64,000 bases of DNA from Puccinellia tenuiflora (lineage: Eukaryota > Streptophyta > Magnoliopsida > Poales > Poaceae), in NCBI GenBank assembly GCA_012064385.1, contig QRDG01000413.1:558001-622000 (forward strand). Reading direction: 5' to 3'. Within the stretch, counting starts at the first letter, position 1. Every line of letters starts with the position of its first letter. The position numbers and the translations under genes were made by a program. Under the pieces are notes generated by a model. That model searched no databases. It was given only the letters and a program-made list of their open reading frames with translations, and was not told the origin of the DNA. Below are positions 24,312-35,925 of the stretch, piece after piece.

Positions 24312-24741
24312 AGAGGACGTATCCAGTGCACCCGTGGAATCTATGCACCCGGTGCACCCACTCCAAAAACGACCCCCTAAAATGTTTCAAAAAATACGAA
24401 AAAAAGTTTGGAAATACATTATGCTCATATCTAATATGTCACAAAATTTCAACTTCAAATTCGTAACAGAACATGAATAGTGAAAATGACAAATTTGTAT
24501 CAACAGTGACAATGGGCCAAATTCAAAACCCAATTTGCATTTTGGCACTATTCACTGTCGGATTTGTCTATTTTGTTTCTTGAGTTCTGTTACGAATTTG
24601 AAGTTGAAATTTTGTGACATATTAGATATGAGCATAATGTATTACCATTTTTTCGTATTTTTTGAAACATTTTAGGGGGTCGTTTTTGGGGTTGGGTGCA
24701 CCGGGTGCATAAATTCCACGGGTGCACCGGATACGTTCTCT
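24312..24741. mobile_element. Foldback MITE with 8-9 bp target duplication
   Basis: A 430-bp inverted-repeat element with ends AGAGGACGTATCC and GGATACGTTCTCT, flanked by identical GCCATTCC (24304-24311 and 24742-24749). The arms stay paired for about 190 bp. Duplication length fits Mutator- or hAT-derived MITEs. No coding. Confidence 0.85.
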
Positions 24742-25058
24742 GCCATTCCAAGCATGTGAGGCTCTAGTATACCATTCACCTGTCTAAGCATGTTTTATAT
24801 TCATATTGTCACCTTCCATTCTATTACATGCTTATGTTGGGCACTTGCTGAGTATTTCAACTCACCCCTCGTGTGCCTTGTTTCATGTACATCACTATGA
24901 GGATATGTAAGTATACCGAAGGGCGTAACATCTGTGGGTGTTTACTCACAAACTTCACACCCCTTTCATACACCTAGCCCATTTAGAACAGTTCATACTT
25001 CAGTCCATGATTATTGATAGCTAGGATCTACTTGTTATGTATAAAACATGTATAAATT

Positions 25059-25077
25059 GGGGGGGGGGGGGGGGGGG
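25059..25077. repeat. Poly-G run (19 G)
   Basis: Uninterrupted G run. The surrounding 24750-25320 shows no gene or paired repeat. Confidence 0.9.
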
Positions 25078-25321
25078 TGTGGACCTGACATGTTGGTGTT
25101 GGAGCCAAATAGGACGAACTGACAACACGCCTACGCCACTGACTGACTGACATGGAAGACCGCATGGAGATGATGGGACGGCTGGTAGACACGTTAAAAC
25201 CCTTGTGCACAGAAAATTTGGTTCCACACCCGACATATGAAGCTCAAGTTTCCCGTAGTCACAATATGAGGCCACCTCGTTTTCTTGACATGTGGTTCCA
25301 AGACGACACCCGTACAGATAG

Positions 25322-25560
25322 CACTACAAGAAAAATCGACCCCGACTTTTTGTAGATGGTGCACTTTTACCATGTTTTTTACGGGTTTTTTAAACTACGT
25401 TATAATGTGTATGATTGTTTTGACGGCTCGAAAATCTACGGCCGATTATCACCTCATTAACTTGACCTATATGATAATTTTCCCACATGCCACGAGTAAA
25501 CGCGACACGTCTGCATCCTACCTGGCCATATCACTGCGTTAACAGACTTGAGCCGACATC
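25322..25560 (+). mobile_element. CACTA-like terminus
   Basis: CACTACAAGAAAAAT at 25322 matches the standard end of CACTA (En/Spm) elements in cereals. No inverse end (TTTTCTTGTAGTG) was noticed in the window, so this is a lone or degraded terminus. The far boundary given is arbitrary. Confidence 0.45.
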
Positions 25561-25853
25561 GCCATCGCATGGCTTCTAATCTACCTACTGGCACCAATCA
25601 GGGGGCTCCGGTAGGCCCACGCGGACACGGCCCGAGCCCGACATCCGTCTCGAGTCCGACCCGCACCCGGCTCGATCGTCTACCAGATCACTTTGTATTA
25701 TCCAAGTCAAGGCCCTAACGACAAATCGAGAGACGAACGCCAATCCAAACGCGAGCGGGGCGTTTTTACGGTGTCAACCCCCGCCTTTCCCGAATTTCAC
25801 CTCGGCGGAGGGATCTCGCTGTGATCTCCCCGCCGGCCTGTCGGCGAGCGAGG

Positions 25854-28800
25854 ATGTCGTCCACCGCGCGGCGCGGGCACCCGTCGCTTCAGAACGGGGA
25901 CGGGGCGTACGAGCGGGAGGAGTACGACGACGAGGAGGAGGGGGAGGAAGAGGGGGAGCCGGAGGAGGAGCCGCGGCTCAAGTACCAGCGGCTGGGCGGG
26001 AGCGTGCCGGCGATCCTCTCCACCGACGCCGCCGCGGCCATCGCCGTCACCGACCGCGCGGTGCTGCTTGGCACCCACGACGGCACCCTCCACATCCTCG
26101 ACTTCCAGGGCAACGAGGTACCGGTACTGCCACTCCCTCGTCCTCGCGCGATGGGGCGCTCGCGGAATTGGGGGGTTTGTGGTTGTGGCTCGCCGTTGGA
26201 TCGTGCCTGGGTGCTTTCCTCTTAGCTTCTGCGGACCCGTAGCATTGACATACTGATTGGTTCTGCAAAACTAACTACCAGTAGCCAATTGTGTAAGAGA
26301 CGTTGCGGGAGTGGAAATTTAGGGAGCGCGTGTAAGCTTTTGCAGCTGAGATTTAAGGATAGGTATAGCGTTAAGGCGACGAATATCAACGATGGAAAAT
26401 TGAGGGGTGATTACTTGTGATACATATGTTGAAATTATCTTCGCTGGTTAGGATTATGTGCTAAAACTCTGAAACCCAGTCGAGGTAAATGTGCTAAAAC
26501 AAGAATTGTGATAGCTCTGTGCATAAAATACTTCTAGCGGTAAATGTGCTAGAACAAGAATTGAGGTAGCTGTGTGTGTCAAAAGCTTCTAGCTAGCAAA
26601 TATATTGGAATGAATCAAGGTTGCTGCTAGCTTGAATCCATGATAGATAACATTGGTTGTAATGTCGTGCTGTTGTAAGTCCGAATAAGAAAAGTTATCT
26701 TCACGTTTTTCATGGAAAGTAAGGGTTCATGGAAATTATATAGGAAAAGGATGGCATGTGATATGTGAGGTGAAGCCTGTGGTCTGGTGCCTTCGTCATC
26801 CCATGTAGATTATGTCTCTACGAACGCCATATATCCTTTATGTTGATACTAATCTACCGTCATCCATTTGTTTCAATATGTTTTGTAGTCAAAGCAAATC
26901 GCCGCTCACACAGCAACCATTAATGACATCAGTTTTGAGGATCGTGAATATATAGGAAGCTGCTCGGATGATGGCACAGTAGTAATAAGCAACCTCTTCA
27001 CTGATGATAAGCTCAAGTTCGAGTACCATCGGCCCATGAAAGCAATTGCTTTAGACCCTGACTATTCCCGAAACTACAAAAGGTTTGCTACAGGTGGTTT
27101 AGCAGGTCAAGTACTTGTGCTGACAAAGAAGACTTGGGGAGGAGGCTATAACAAAAAGGTACACTTTGCATTGTTGGGATATAGTATGATCTGATGGTCC
27201 AGTGAGCTCTAATGGCCATTGTTTCGCATCCTTGTCTTATAGGTTCTGCGTGAGGGTGAAGGACCAATCCACTCTATGAAGTGGAGGGGAGATCTTCTTG
27301 CCTGGGCTAATGATGCAGGGGTGAAAGTGCATGATATGAAAACGGACAGAGGAATTGCATTCATAGAAAAACCAAAAGGAATTCCTCGACCAGAAGTTTT
27401 ACTTCCTCACTTGGTCTGGCAGGTGAATTATGTTTTGATTGGATGTATATAGTTATTTCAACCAAGCATGTGACTACGGCTCAGTTGGAACATCTCAATC
27501 TAGTCAGCAGACAAATAGCGCAAAAGAAAAAAAATCACGTAGAATTGAAAGATTTTTGCTGATGCATGCAATAAGGAGTCATATTTTCCTTCCTCTGTAG
27601 TCTGAGTCAAACAGTGTAAGACAAAGCATGTTAACCAAATCAATAATAATAACAGCATATGGGTGGAACATTTTGTTTGTTCTGTTTAGGAGTATAATGC
27701 ATGATTTGTTGATGAGGAATAAGGATATATGCACCTTACCACATAGCATATGATTTGTAGGATAGGTTAAATGGAAACTGTACATGCTGCATACTGATTG
27801 ATCTTTCAATATGTAGGACGATACAGTTTTAGTTATTGGGTGGGGAACAAGTGTCAAGATTGCTGCCATTCGAGCAGACTCTCAAGGACTCAATGGAATG
27901 CAAAGGAGTATTTCTGCAGCAAGTTCTGATAAGTATGTTGATATAGTGGGATCTTTCCAAACAGGCTACCACATATCTGGGATTGCTCCATTTGGAGATC
28001 TCTTGGTTATGCTTGCATATATCCCTGAAGAGGATGACAAGGATAAAAAAATTAGTTCTTCTGCTCCTTTACGGCAGGTAACCACCACTGCTTGTCCTCA
28101 TATTACCCTTTCACTCGTTGATGTTTCCATTATGTTCGGAAAATTCTGTAGGGAACAGCACAACGTCCAGAGATACATCTTGTATCATGGAAAAATGATG
28201 TGGTTACTACCGATGCTCTGCCTATTCATGGTTATGAGCACTATAAGGCAAAGGATTACACTCTTGCCCACGCTCCTTTCTCAGGTTTGATGTACTGCTC
28301 AACTGCGAATGGACATTTCATCACTTTTCACTGGAACTTCTATAGTGAAGGAACCCTTGTTTTGCTCCAGGAAGTAGCAATGCAGGTGGACAGTGGGCTG
28401 CTGGTGATGAACCTCTTTATTACATCGTGTCTCCTAAGGATATTGTGGTAGCAAAGCCAAGGTTTGTTAAAATATTGCAAAACTGTAGCTCATATTAGCC
28501 CCTTGTGTTTACAATTTCTAATTAAACAAGGCAATGATTTATACAGCGTTATTCTTTCTGAAATCGTGGTGATGTTCATTGGCAAGTTTTCTCTGATTGT
28601 ATGTGCCTTCTAATTAGAGATACTGAAGACCATATTGCATGGCTTCTTCAACATGGTTGGCATGAAAAGGCATTGGCTGCGGTTGAATTAGGACAAGGGA
28701 GGACTGAGCTTCTTGATGAGGTACAGTAGCAACGTTAGATTTGATTATTCTGGAATTTGGTTTGCATCAGCATTATCTTTCTGATAATGAGGATGCCTTA

Positions 28801-31800
28801 TTTGTTTAGGGACCTGGAAACGGGCACCTTTAAGGTGCCATTATGTTGCTTGGGTTTCACTGGATTGTTGACTTGATATGCAGCCTAGCCATCTCATCTG
28901 AAAATAATGACACCTCTGTCACCAAGCAATAGGCGCTTTTATTCAAAATGGCTCTCATTAGGCATTCTTTTACAAGATGTTTAAACCTTTCAGTGTCATG
29001 AGCTACAGTGACCATAGTAATGGCATTGATATATATGTAGAAAATACCTGTTCATCTGTCATATGCGTGCAATTTTTAGGAAGGGTGGCTCCACTATGAA
29101 AATGAGATCCAGCTACACAAGTGATTTATGAAATAAAAAAACTATACGAGGAAGTACTTGAATTCTGAAATTTTGTTTGTTTTACTTTGTATTTAGGTGG
29201 GCTCAAGATACCTTGATCACCTGATAATTGAAAGAAAATACGCTGAAGCAGCACAACTCTGTCCAAAGATACTGCGAGGATCTCCTTCAGCATGGGAGAG
29301 GTGAGAATAATATGTAGTTACACATTTTCACCTAAAGACTAAGTTTTTCATGGGCATTATCTGTGTTAATTACATGTTTTATATGTAGTAACCAGAACTT
29401 CCTTACCACAGGTGGGTCTTTCACTTTGCTCATCTCCGCCAGCTTTCTGTGTTGATCCCTTACATTCCCATAGACAATCCACAACTGAGTGATACCGCTT
29501 ATGAGGTGCTTGTCCCTTTTTTGTTTGTTTGCTCTTTCCAACCTATCTATTTGTAATACTATTCTGATTTGGTTTATGTAGGTTGCCCTTGTCGCTTTAA
29601 CTACCAATGCGTCTTTTCATGAACTTCTCTTGACTACAATAAAAAGCTGGCCCCCTTCATTATACTCTGCTTCACCAGTGATATCTGCCATTGAGCCACA
29701 ACTCAGTTCCTCATCGATGACTGACCCATTAAAAGAGGTGGGTCAGAAAATTATTTATTAGATGTTAGAGTGTACATTAGTTATTTGAGCTGCAGCTTGA
29801 TATCCTCGTTTTTGTCTGCATTGTAGGCTTTAGCTGAACTGTATGTGATCAATAGTCAATATGAAAAGGGCCTTTCTCTCTTTGCTGAAGTAAGTACATC
29901 CTAAATTGTAACAGCTTCATTCTACATTTATGTTATAAAGAACATTTGCTGCAGTTTCGTTTTCAGCGCATGTTTGCTAAAACCTCATTTTGTCCAGCTC
30001 CTGAAGCCTGAAGTATTTGAGTTCATCGAGAAGCATAACTTGCATGATGCCATTCATGATAAGGTACGGTGTTAGGATTCCCATCGGGATGGTAAAAATT
30101 ATCACAACCATCATATTTTTAGTCTGTTGTCTAATTTGAGCTACTCATATATACATTCTTCTGAGGCATAGCGTAGAATAACAAAGTCTTCCCCATCCTC
30201 CACTTAACCTGTTGTTATATGCATTCTGCAGGTTGTCAATCTTATGATATTGGATAGTAAAAGAGCAATTCACCTATTGATCCAACATCGTGATATCATT
30301 CCCCCATTCGAAGTGGTAGAGCAACTGTTGCATACTAGTAAAAGTTGCGACAAGAAATATTTATTACATCAGTATTTGCATGCTCTGTTTGAGACAGACA
30401 TTCATGCTGGAAAAGATTATCATGATATGCAGGTATTTGAATTCGCATTGACCATACTATCTTATAAATATCCCCTACCTGCTTATTCTGCATGTTTCCC
30501 CTATTTTTGTACCTCTAGCTTGTGATATGACGCGAACTAGTAACTCCAAACTATCTGTATCAGCTGGAGCTTTATGCAGATTATGAGCCAAGGATGTTAC
30601 TACCCTTCCTTCGTACCAGCCAGCATTACAGGCTTTACAAGGTCCTACTCCTAATGCTATAAAATTTCTTAACAACTTTGTTCTTGCAGTCATTACAATA
30701 ACAATGATGTTTGGTTTTTAGGCATATGAAATATTTGTACAAAGGGAACTTGTCAGGGAGCAAGTATTTGTTCTTGGTCGTATGGGAAACGCTAAGGAAG
30801 CGCTTTCTACGATTATAAACAAACTGGAAGACATACAGGAGGTCCCAACTCAACTATCCTCGTTTTCTTATGATATCTTATGCTGTATTAACCAACTTGA
30901 GTCTATTAGACTGGATTACAGTAACATAAATTGTGAACTGTATGCAGGCTGTTGAATTTGTTACGGAGCAACGTGATGATGAACTATGGGATGAACTGAT
31001 AAAACAGTGCCTCCAAAAGCCTGAAATGGTTATTGAATGAGATTTCTATTTAATCTTCATGTGATGAGACTGATACCATTATGTATCTTATGTTATTTCT
31101 TGTGACTTGAGCAGGTCGGGATGCTGTTGGAACATACTGTCGGCAATCTGGACCCTCTGTACATTGTCAATTTGGTTCCAGATGGGCTAGAAATACCTAA
31201 GTAAGTAATGTTCCCGCAAAAGCCTATTTCGTCCCAAGATCACAAAATTGATCCAACGAAATATTATACATGACAGAAACCCTACAAAATCAATTTCCAT
31301 CACAACTTACCAACAATTTGTGAAAGTATTACCTATGACCATTATATGTTTGTAGTAAAATTGCAGAATCCGGCTGATAGACACCTTCTCCTAAAAAACT
31401 GATAAGGCACCTCAATTGTATCCGACAACCATTTCCATTCCTTGTTCAAGTACTTACTAACTATTAACGCTTTGCTAGATTGCGGGATCGGCTTGTGAAA
31501 ATTGTGACAGACTATCGAACAGAAACTTCACTGAGGAATGGATGCAATGATATACTAAAGGTCAACTGTCTCCATTTCACTCACCCTGGTCTATCGAGCA
31601 TTCATCTTAAACGTTTGCTGACCCTGCCTTCTGCAGACTGATTGTGTTAATCTTTTGGTTAAATACTACCAAGAGGCTCGACGTGGAGTCTGCATGGCAA
31701 CCATGGATGAAGAGGCACATGGAGCCAGAGTAGACGAAGGATCTTCACGAACAGGCGAGAGATCATCGACTTTACGTAATTTAGAGACCAAATCCAGAAC

Positions 31801-32035
31801 AAGATGCGGTGCTCGATGCTGCTTGTGCTTCGATCCTTTATCTATCCAGGACATCTCTGTCATTGTGTTCTACTGCTGCCACGCATACCATCAGTCTTGC
31901 CTCGAAGGTGGGTTAGACTCGATGAAATCAAAGAATAATACCCGGAGTAGCGATGAAGACTCTGACGATGATGATGGTTCCCCCTCGGGAGAGTCTAAAA
32001 TGCGTTGTGTATTGTGCACTACAGCTGCCGCATAA
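25854..32035 (+). CDS. VPS41: Vacuolar protein sorting protein 41 (HOPS subunit)
   Basis: HOPS-complex subunit for tethering and fusion at the vacuole membrane. Exons: 25854-26117, 26889-27158, 27243-27422, 27817-28077, 28152-28284, 28371-28461, 28618-28720, 29197-29300, 29412-29505, 29582-29737, 29827-29889, 29998-30063, 30232-30432, 30564-30641, 30722-30841, 30948-31028, 31115-31200, 31479-31560, 31637-32035. The total is 2832 nt, 943 aa, with all phases consistent. Order: acidic N-terminus (EEEGEEEGEPEEEP, about 25-40); WD40/beta-propeller region to about 390 (GSCSDDGTVVISN); clathrin-heavy-chain-type helical repeats around 560-750; C-terminal RING-H2 (CCLCFDPL, CCHAYHQSC, CVLC). The ATG at 25854 is chosen over an upstream in-frame GTG at 25821. 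Donors of exons 14, 15 and 18 are weak (GTCCTA, GTCCCA, GTCAAC) but conserved protein fixes them. Confidence 0.95.
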
Positions 32036-32703
32036 GTTATTGCTTACGAGCAGCTGATATCCTGATGTGTTGTGTTGTAAGTTTTGAGCCTTGTAATTAT
32101 TATGCTGTTTTGGGTCATACATATGTAACTATAGGCTGATTCTTTGAGGGGAGCTGTGTCCTGGGCACGAGTTGTCTGTAAATTTGACGCGCTAGATGAC
32201 TTGAGCAAAGTTGTATGGCATTTTTTTTCTTAGTGCCACGCTTGCCAGATCATCTTGTTTTGAAGAGAAGGAGATAAACAATTCAGACTATTGTTGTTGC
32301 TTTCTTATTATGTAATTGTCTTTTCATACTGCAAAACTGAAGCAGAGCATCGTTATTCAAACTTGTGTATTATGTTGACGCCCTTCCATCTCATGTTCTG
32401 AAGTATAATTAGCCTTTTCCTTGAGGCAGTCAAGTGTTAAGTACCGCTTTCCTTCTCAGACATCAGACATGCAACACTCTGATTTAAAGGTACTAATTCA
32501 AACTGTAATAAAAGACATTTCAGTAAACCGTGAATACAAACCACGTAAAAGTAGCTGGTGTTCAACATTGTGTGCTTTCTTACAAGCAAAAACGCTATCG
32601 CACCCTATTTACTTGCTAACATATCAGTAGCACAACTCATGGTATTACTCCTGAAAACAAACTGACATAACAATGCTGAAAGCCGGATGTTCTGCTCTGA
32701 AGT
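32036..32703. other. 3' regions of the convergent VPS41 and COQ4 genes
   Basis: About 670 bp between the two stop codons, AT-rich, with candidate poly(A) signals in both directions but no further coding frame that I trust. Confidence 0.6.
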
Positions 32704-34078
32704 CTAAACACTACTCCTCTTGGGATCTGGGCACGGCACAATCCCCCAGTTTCTCCTCACTTCCTCCAGATCTTCATGGAAGTGCTTCTCATAGTACACA
32801 GACATCAGATCTGTAGCCTTGAGGCCTGCCTTGGTTGCCCATGGGAAATAGTGCTGGAAAAACAGCTTCCTCTGTTTCTCACTGAACCTTGCGGAGCCCC
32901 CAACAACAGAGAGCATGCACATTGGGAGGAACATCTGCTCAAACTCGATCACCTTGAGAGCAGTCTCGCCAATTAGGTTGGTCGGAAGGCCAAACAGCAC
33001 GTGCCAAAAGTCATGCACCTCACGGGCACGGGTCGCTACGAAGGCGAGGTCGTCGGTCTCCATGAAGCGAACTGGTGGGCGGTCGTCTGGCGAGAAGTTC
33101 CTTGATCCCATGAACTGGGCGTAGGCAGCACCGAATGTGTTCTCAGGCATGTCCCAGGCACGAGAAACCTGTGTGGATATAACCCGAGGACACTCCAACA
33201 GAATTTCCTGTAGGAGAGCTATATTAGTTAGATAGACTGTGAAGGAAGTCTATAGACAAATTGATTGACTTGTATCTTCAGTTTGCCATGAGTACACAAA
33301 TTGCAAATTATATCTTCTAAATCATCCACACTAACAATCCACCCTTCTCCTCCAAAAGGAGATTTTAGTAAATAACCAAATATAACACTGGGGCTAAGGG
33401 TTAAATTGGTAATCTTTCTTACATCCCCCCCCCCCCCCCCCCCCCCCCAGGGGCCCAGGTATCATATACACCGCCAAAATAAAGAGCCTTGAGTACTAAA
33501 AGAAAAGCACCTAGGACTGGTAAAAAGACAGTGAACAATTTCATCAGATAATACTAATATTGGCATGTTTAAATCGTTCACAAACTTAAGGGTTAGACAC
33601 CAGCCAACACGGGGCAATAATTCGGAAATTTAATCCAATGAACAATACCACGATAAAAGGAAGCGGTCTACAATAAATTATTCATATAAACCATGTACTC
33701 CTATCTAATATTTTGTGGGTTGTATATCCACTCCGAAACAAGTCATGTAAATAGAAAAATTGGCTATACAACAATACTAGCATGGGTGAATCATCAGTTG
33801 ACAATCATTCTCAGTTTTCACACTATATTATACCTATAACAATCTGAGAAATGTCAAAACATGTCCGATTCTGACGAGAGGAGATAGTATAGGTTTACCC
33901 TGCCTTCATGACTGTTCTTCATGCGCTGGAGCACACGCTCAAATGCTGGCTTCCCAGTAGTCTCCCCAAGTGCAGCGATCAGATCAGCTCTCTTAGGATC
34001 AAGCAAGGCCCCAAATGCAGAGCCAACAGCAACAGCGGCCTGTTGCCAGCCCTTCAGATTGACACGTGCCGCCAACAT
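32704..34078 (-). CDS. COQ4: Ubiquinone biosynthesis protein COQ4 homologue
   Basis: Mitochondrial matrix-side protein of the coenzyme Q synthesis complex. Coding exons 34078-33899 and 33207-32704 give 227 aa, the usual plant length. The start ATG lies 4 nt after a splice acceptor (CAG ending at 34083), giving [19 protein letters not shown]; an upstream noncoding exon is expected between 34.1 and 35.1 kb. The family metal-binding signature HD-x2-H-x11-E is present in [18 protein letters not shown] (His125, Asp126, His129, Glu141). Membrane-facing helices [10 protein letters not shown] and [13 protein letters not shown] are also visible. The intron (33208-33898) contains a 24-C run. Frame intact and probably functional. 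Confidence 0.93.
33425..33448. repeat. Poly-C run (24 C) in the COQ4 intron
   Basis: Uninterrupted C run, read as poly-G in the COQ4 pre-mRNA. Length may be assembly-dependent. Confidence 0.9.
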
Positions 34079-35925
34079 GACGCTGCAAATACCACGATAC
34101 AGAAAGTGAGAATTCCACAGTCTGATGCCGCGTTGGTAGCCTTTCAACAGTCAGTCAATCACAACATCATACAATTAAGCACTATAAGTCGGGACTACGC
34201 TAATGATTATATGAACCATTGCTTGCAGACAAATTCTGACGGATAATTTTCTAAGTTGGCAAATACAAATACGCCATAGGCTATATAGTTGCAGTGACGG
34301 GCGCCCAATGCCACTTCGTCGTATAGATGTGATAGGTCCGGTCCGGTTTGGACCTGATACTGGACCACCGATCCTAATAAATAAATAGCAGGTGCAGGTT
34401 CGCACCGCACCTACCCTTACAGGTTCATGGGTAATCCTAGGTTCGGCCCTATTAACTGTACTCCTTCTCTGTACCTCAGTTCTTTCTTTCAAATTACACA
34501 GGAAAACGAGAAAATCATCCTGTCTACAACAGCAGCGGTACAACAACAGCACTACTACTATCCTATTCTCTGTACCTCAGTTTCTTTCTTTCAAATTACA
34601 GGAAAACATACAGGAAACAAGTCCAAAAATCATGATGTTCCAGGCATGGACAAATTACAAATATAGAAAAATAAATATCGCAATCAGGATTCAAGCACCA
34701 TGAGTTGTTGCACCGTGGAGTATATTTAAGTAGCGGTCAAAGCAAAACTGATTCTCTTTCACTGGTGCTTGCAACGGCGCTCCAGCTCAAGCTTGTGCAA
34801 TGAAGAACCTGTACGAAAATGCCAATGTAGTTGCCAAGTCTCTCTTCGGACAAAGAAGAGAACCGAATCGCCAATCCACCGCACAGCGCTCCACATCCAC
34901 AACCACTGTACACACCTCACCGGAGGCGAGGCCTGCGCGGTTGTCCGGCCGAGCGGATGGGGAGCGGCCGTGTGGAGGAGAGCGCGTGGCCAAGATAAAA
35001 TTGTTGAAGGGGACGGCACGGGGGAGAGTCTTTACCGGAGAACTCCCGCAGCGTCGCGGCCTTCCGGCGGCCGGTGGGTTGACCAGCTCCAGCAGCGGGG
35101 ACAACTTGAAGACGGACGGGAAAGGAGGATGGAGGATCCGTCAGGGGGCGGCGGCGGCCGTCGAGGATGGAGGATCCGGTGCCGACGAGGTGCCTGGTCC
35201 TACGGCGGCGCAGCGGCGGCCGCGTCCTCCAGTCCCTCTGCCCGTCTGCCGTGAGGTGCGGGTCGAACCTAGGTTCGATGGGATAAAACCACGTTGGACC
35301 TAAATTTTCGTGGGTAGACCCGTTACCCTAGTGGTAACAAAATCCAGGTCCGGTCCGGCGGGTCAATGGGCCGGACCGGACCCATCGCATCTTGACTTCG
35401 TCGATGCATTTCATCGAACACCTAGAAGGCGTGATCCCAGACACCCGCGCGTCAACACCACACAGCCCGCAGAATCGCTCAGCAACGATCCAAACCGAGC
35501 GCCCAACACCGAGAATAAAGGGAACGCCCGCATCGCAGAAGATCAAGCACTCGAGCAAAATCGCCGCTCCGTTCTTCCATCGAAATCCATCCTCAATAAC
35601 CAAAATCGGGAGGAAAATTTTCGACGAGAGACCAGAGGAATGCGGGTTAAGGGGATACCTAAAGAGAAATCTCAAGCGCCGTAACGCCGAAGATCGGAGA
35701 GGGACTCGAGCTTCTCTCGCAGGGGTGGCCGGACGGGAGACTGGAGAGACGGCGGCGTGCAGAGTCCCTTCTGGACACGAGGTTTGTTTCGCAAAAGCGT
35801 CCACCGCTTCGTTGCTTCGAGCGGCCGGTCCCAGTGCCACGTTCACCAATCACCAGTTCGCCACCTATGTAAAGTGCAAAAAGAACCCTCTATTTAAAGT
35901 ATCCTCGACCAAGTCCAACTGTCCC
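34079..35925. promoter_or_regulatory. Shared upstream region of the divergent COQ4 and TPR genes
   Basis: The two start codons are about 1.85 kb apart and point away from each other. GC-rich DNA at 34.8-35.3 kb, open in several frames by composition only, probably holds 5'UTR and first-intron sequence of COQ4. At 34467-34506 and 34569-34607 a 40-bp segment (CTCTGTACCTCAG then TTTCTTTCAAATTAC) is duplicated. Segments rich in GGTCCGGTCC near 34330-34450 and 35230-35390 look like remnants of a hAT-type MITE. No TATA box is assigned. Confidence 0.5.

Noticed and set aside
25821..25853. Earlier in-frame start of VPS41
   Set aside because: It begins with GTG; ATG at 25854 is the natural plant start.
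35392..35925. N-terminal extension of the TPR/[2Fe-2S] gene frame by 178 codons
   Set aside because: The frame is open by GC content only; the Met at 35926 begins a proper transit-peptide-like sequence.
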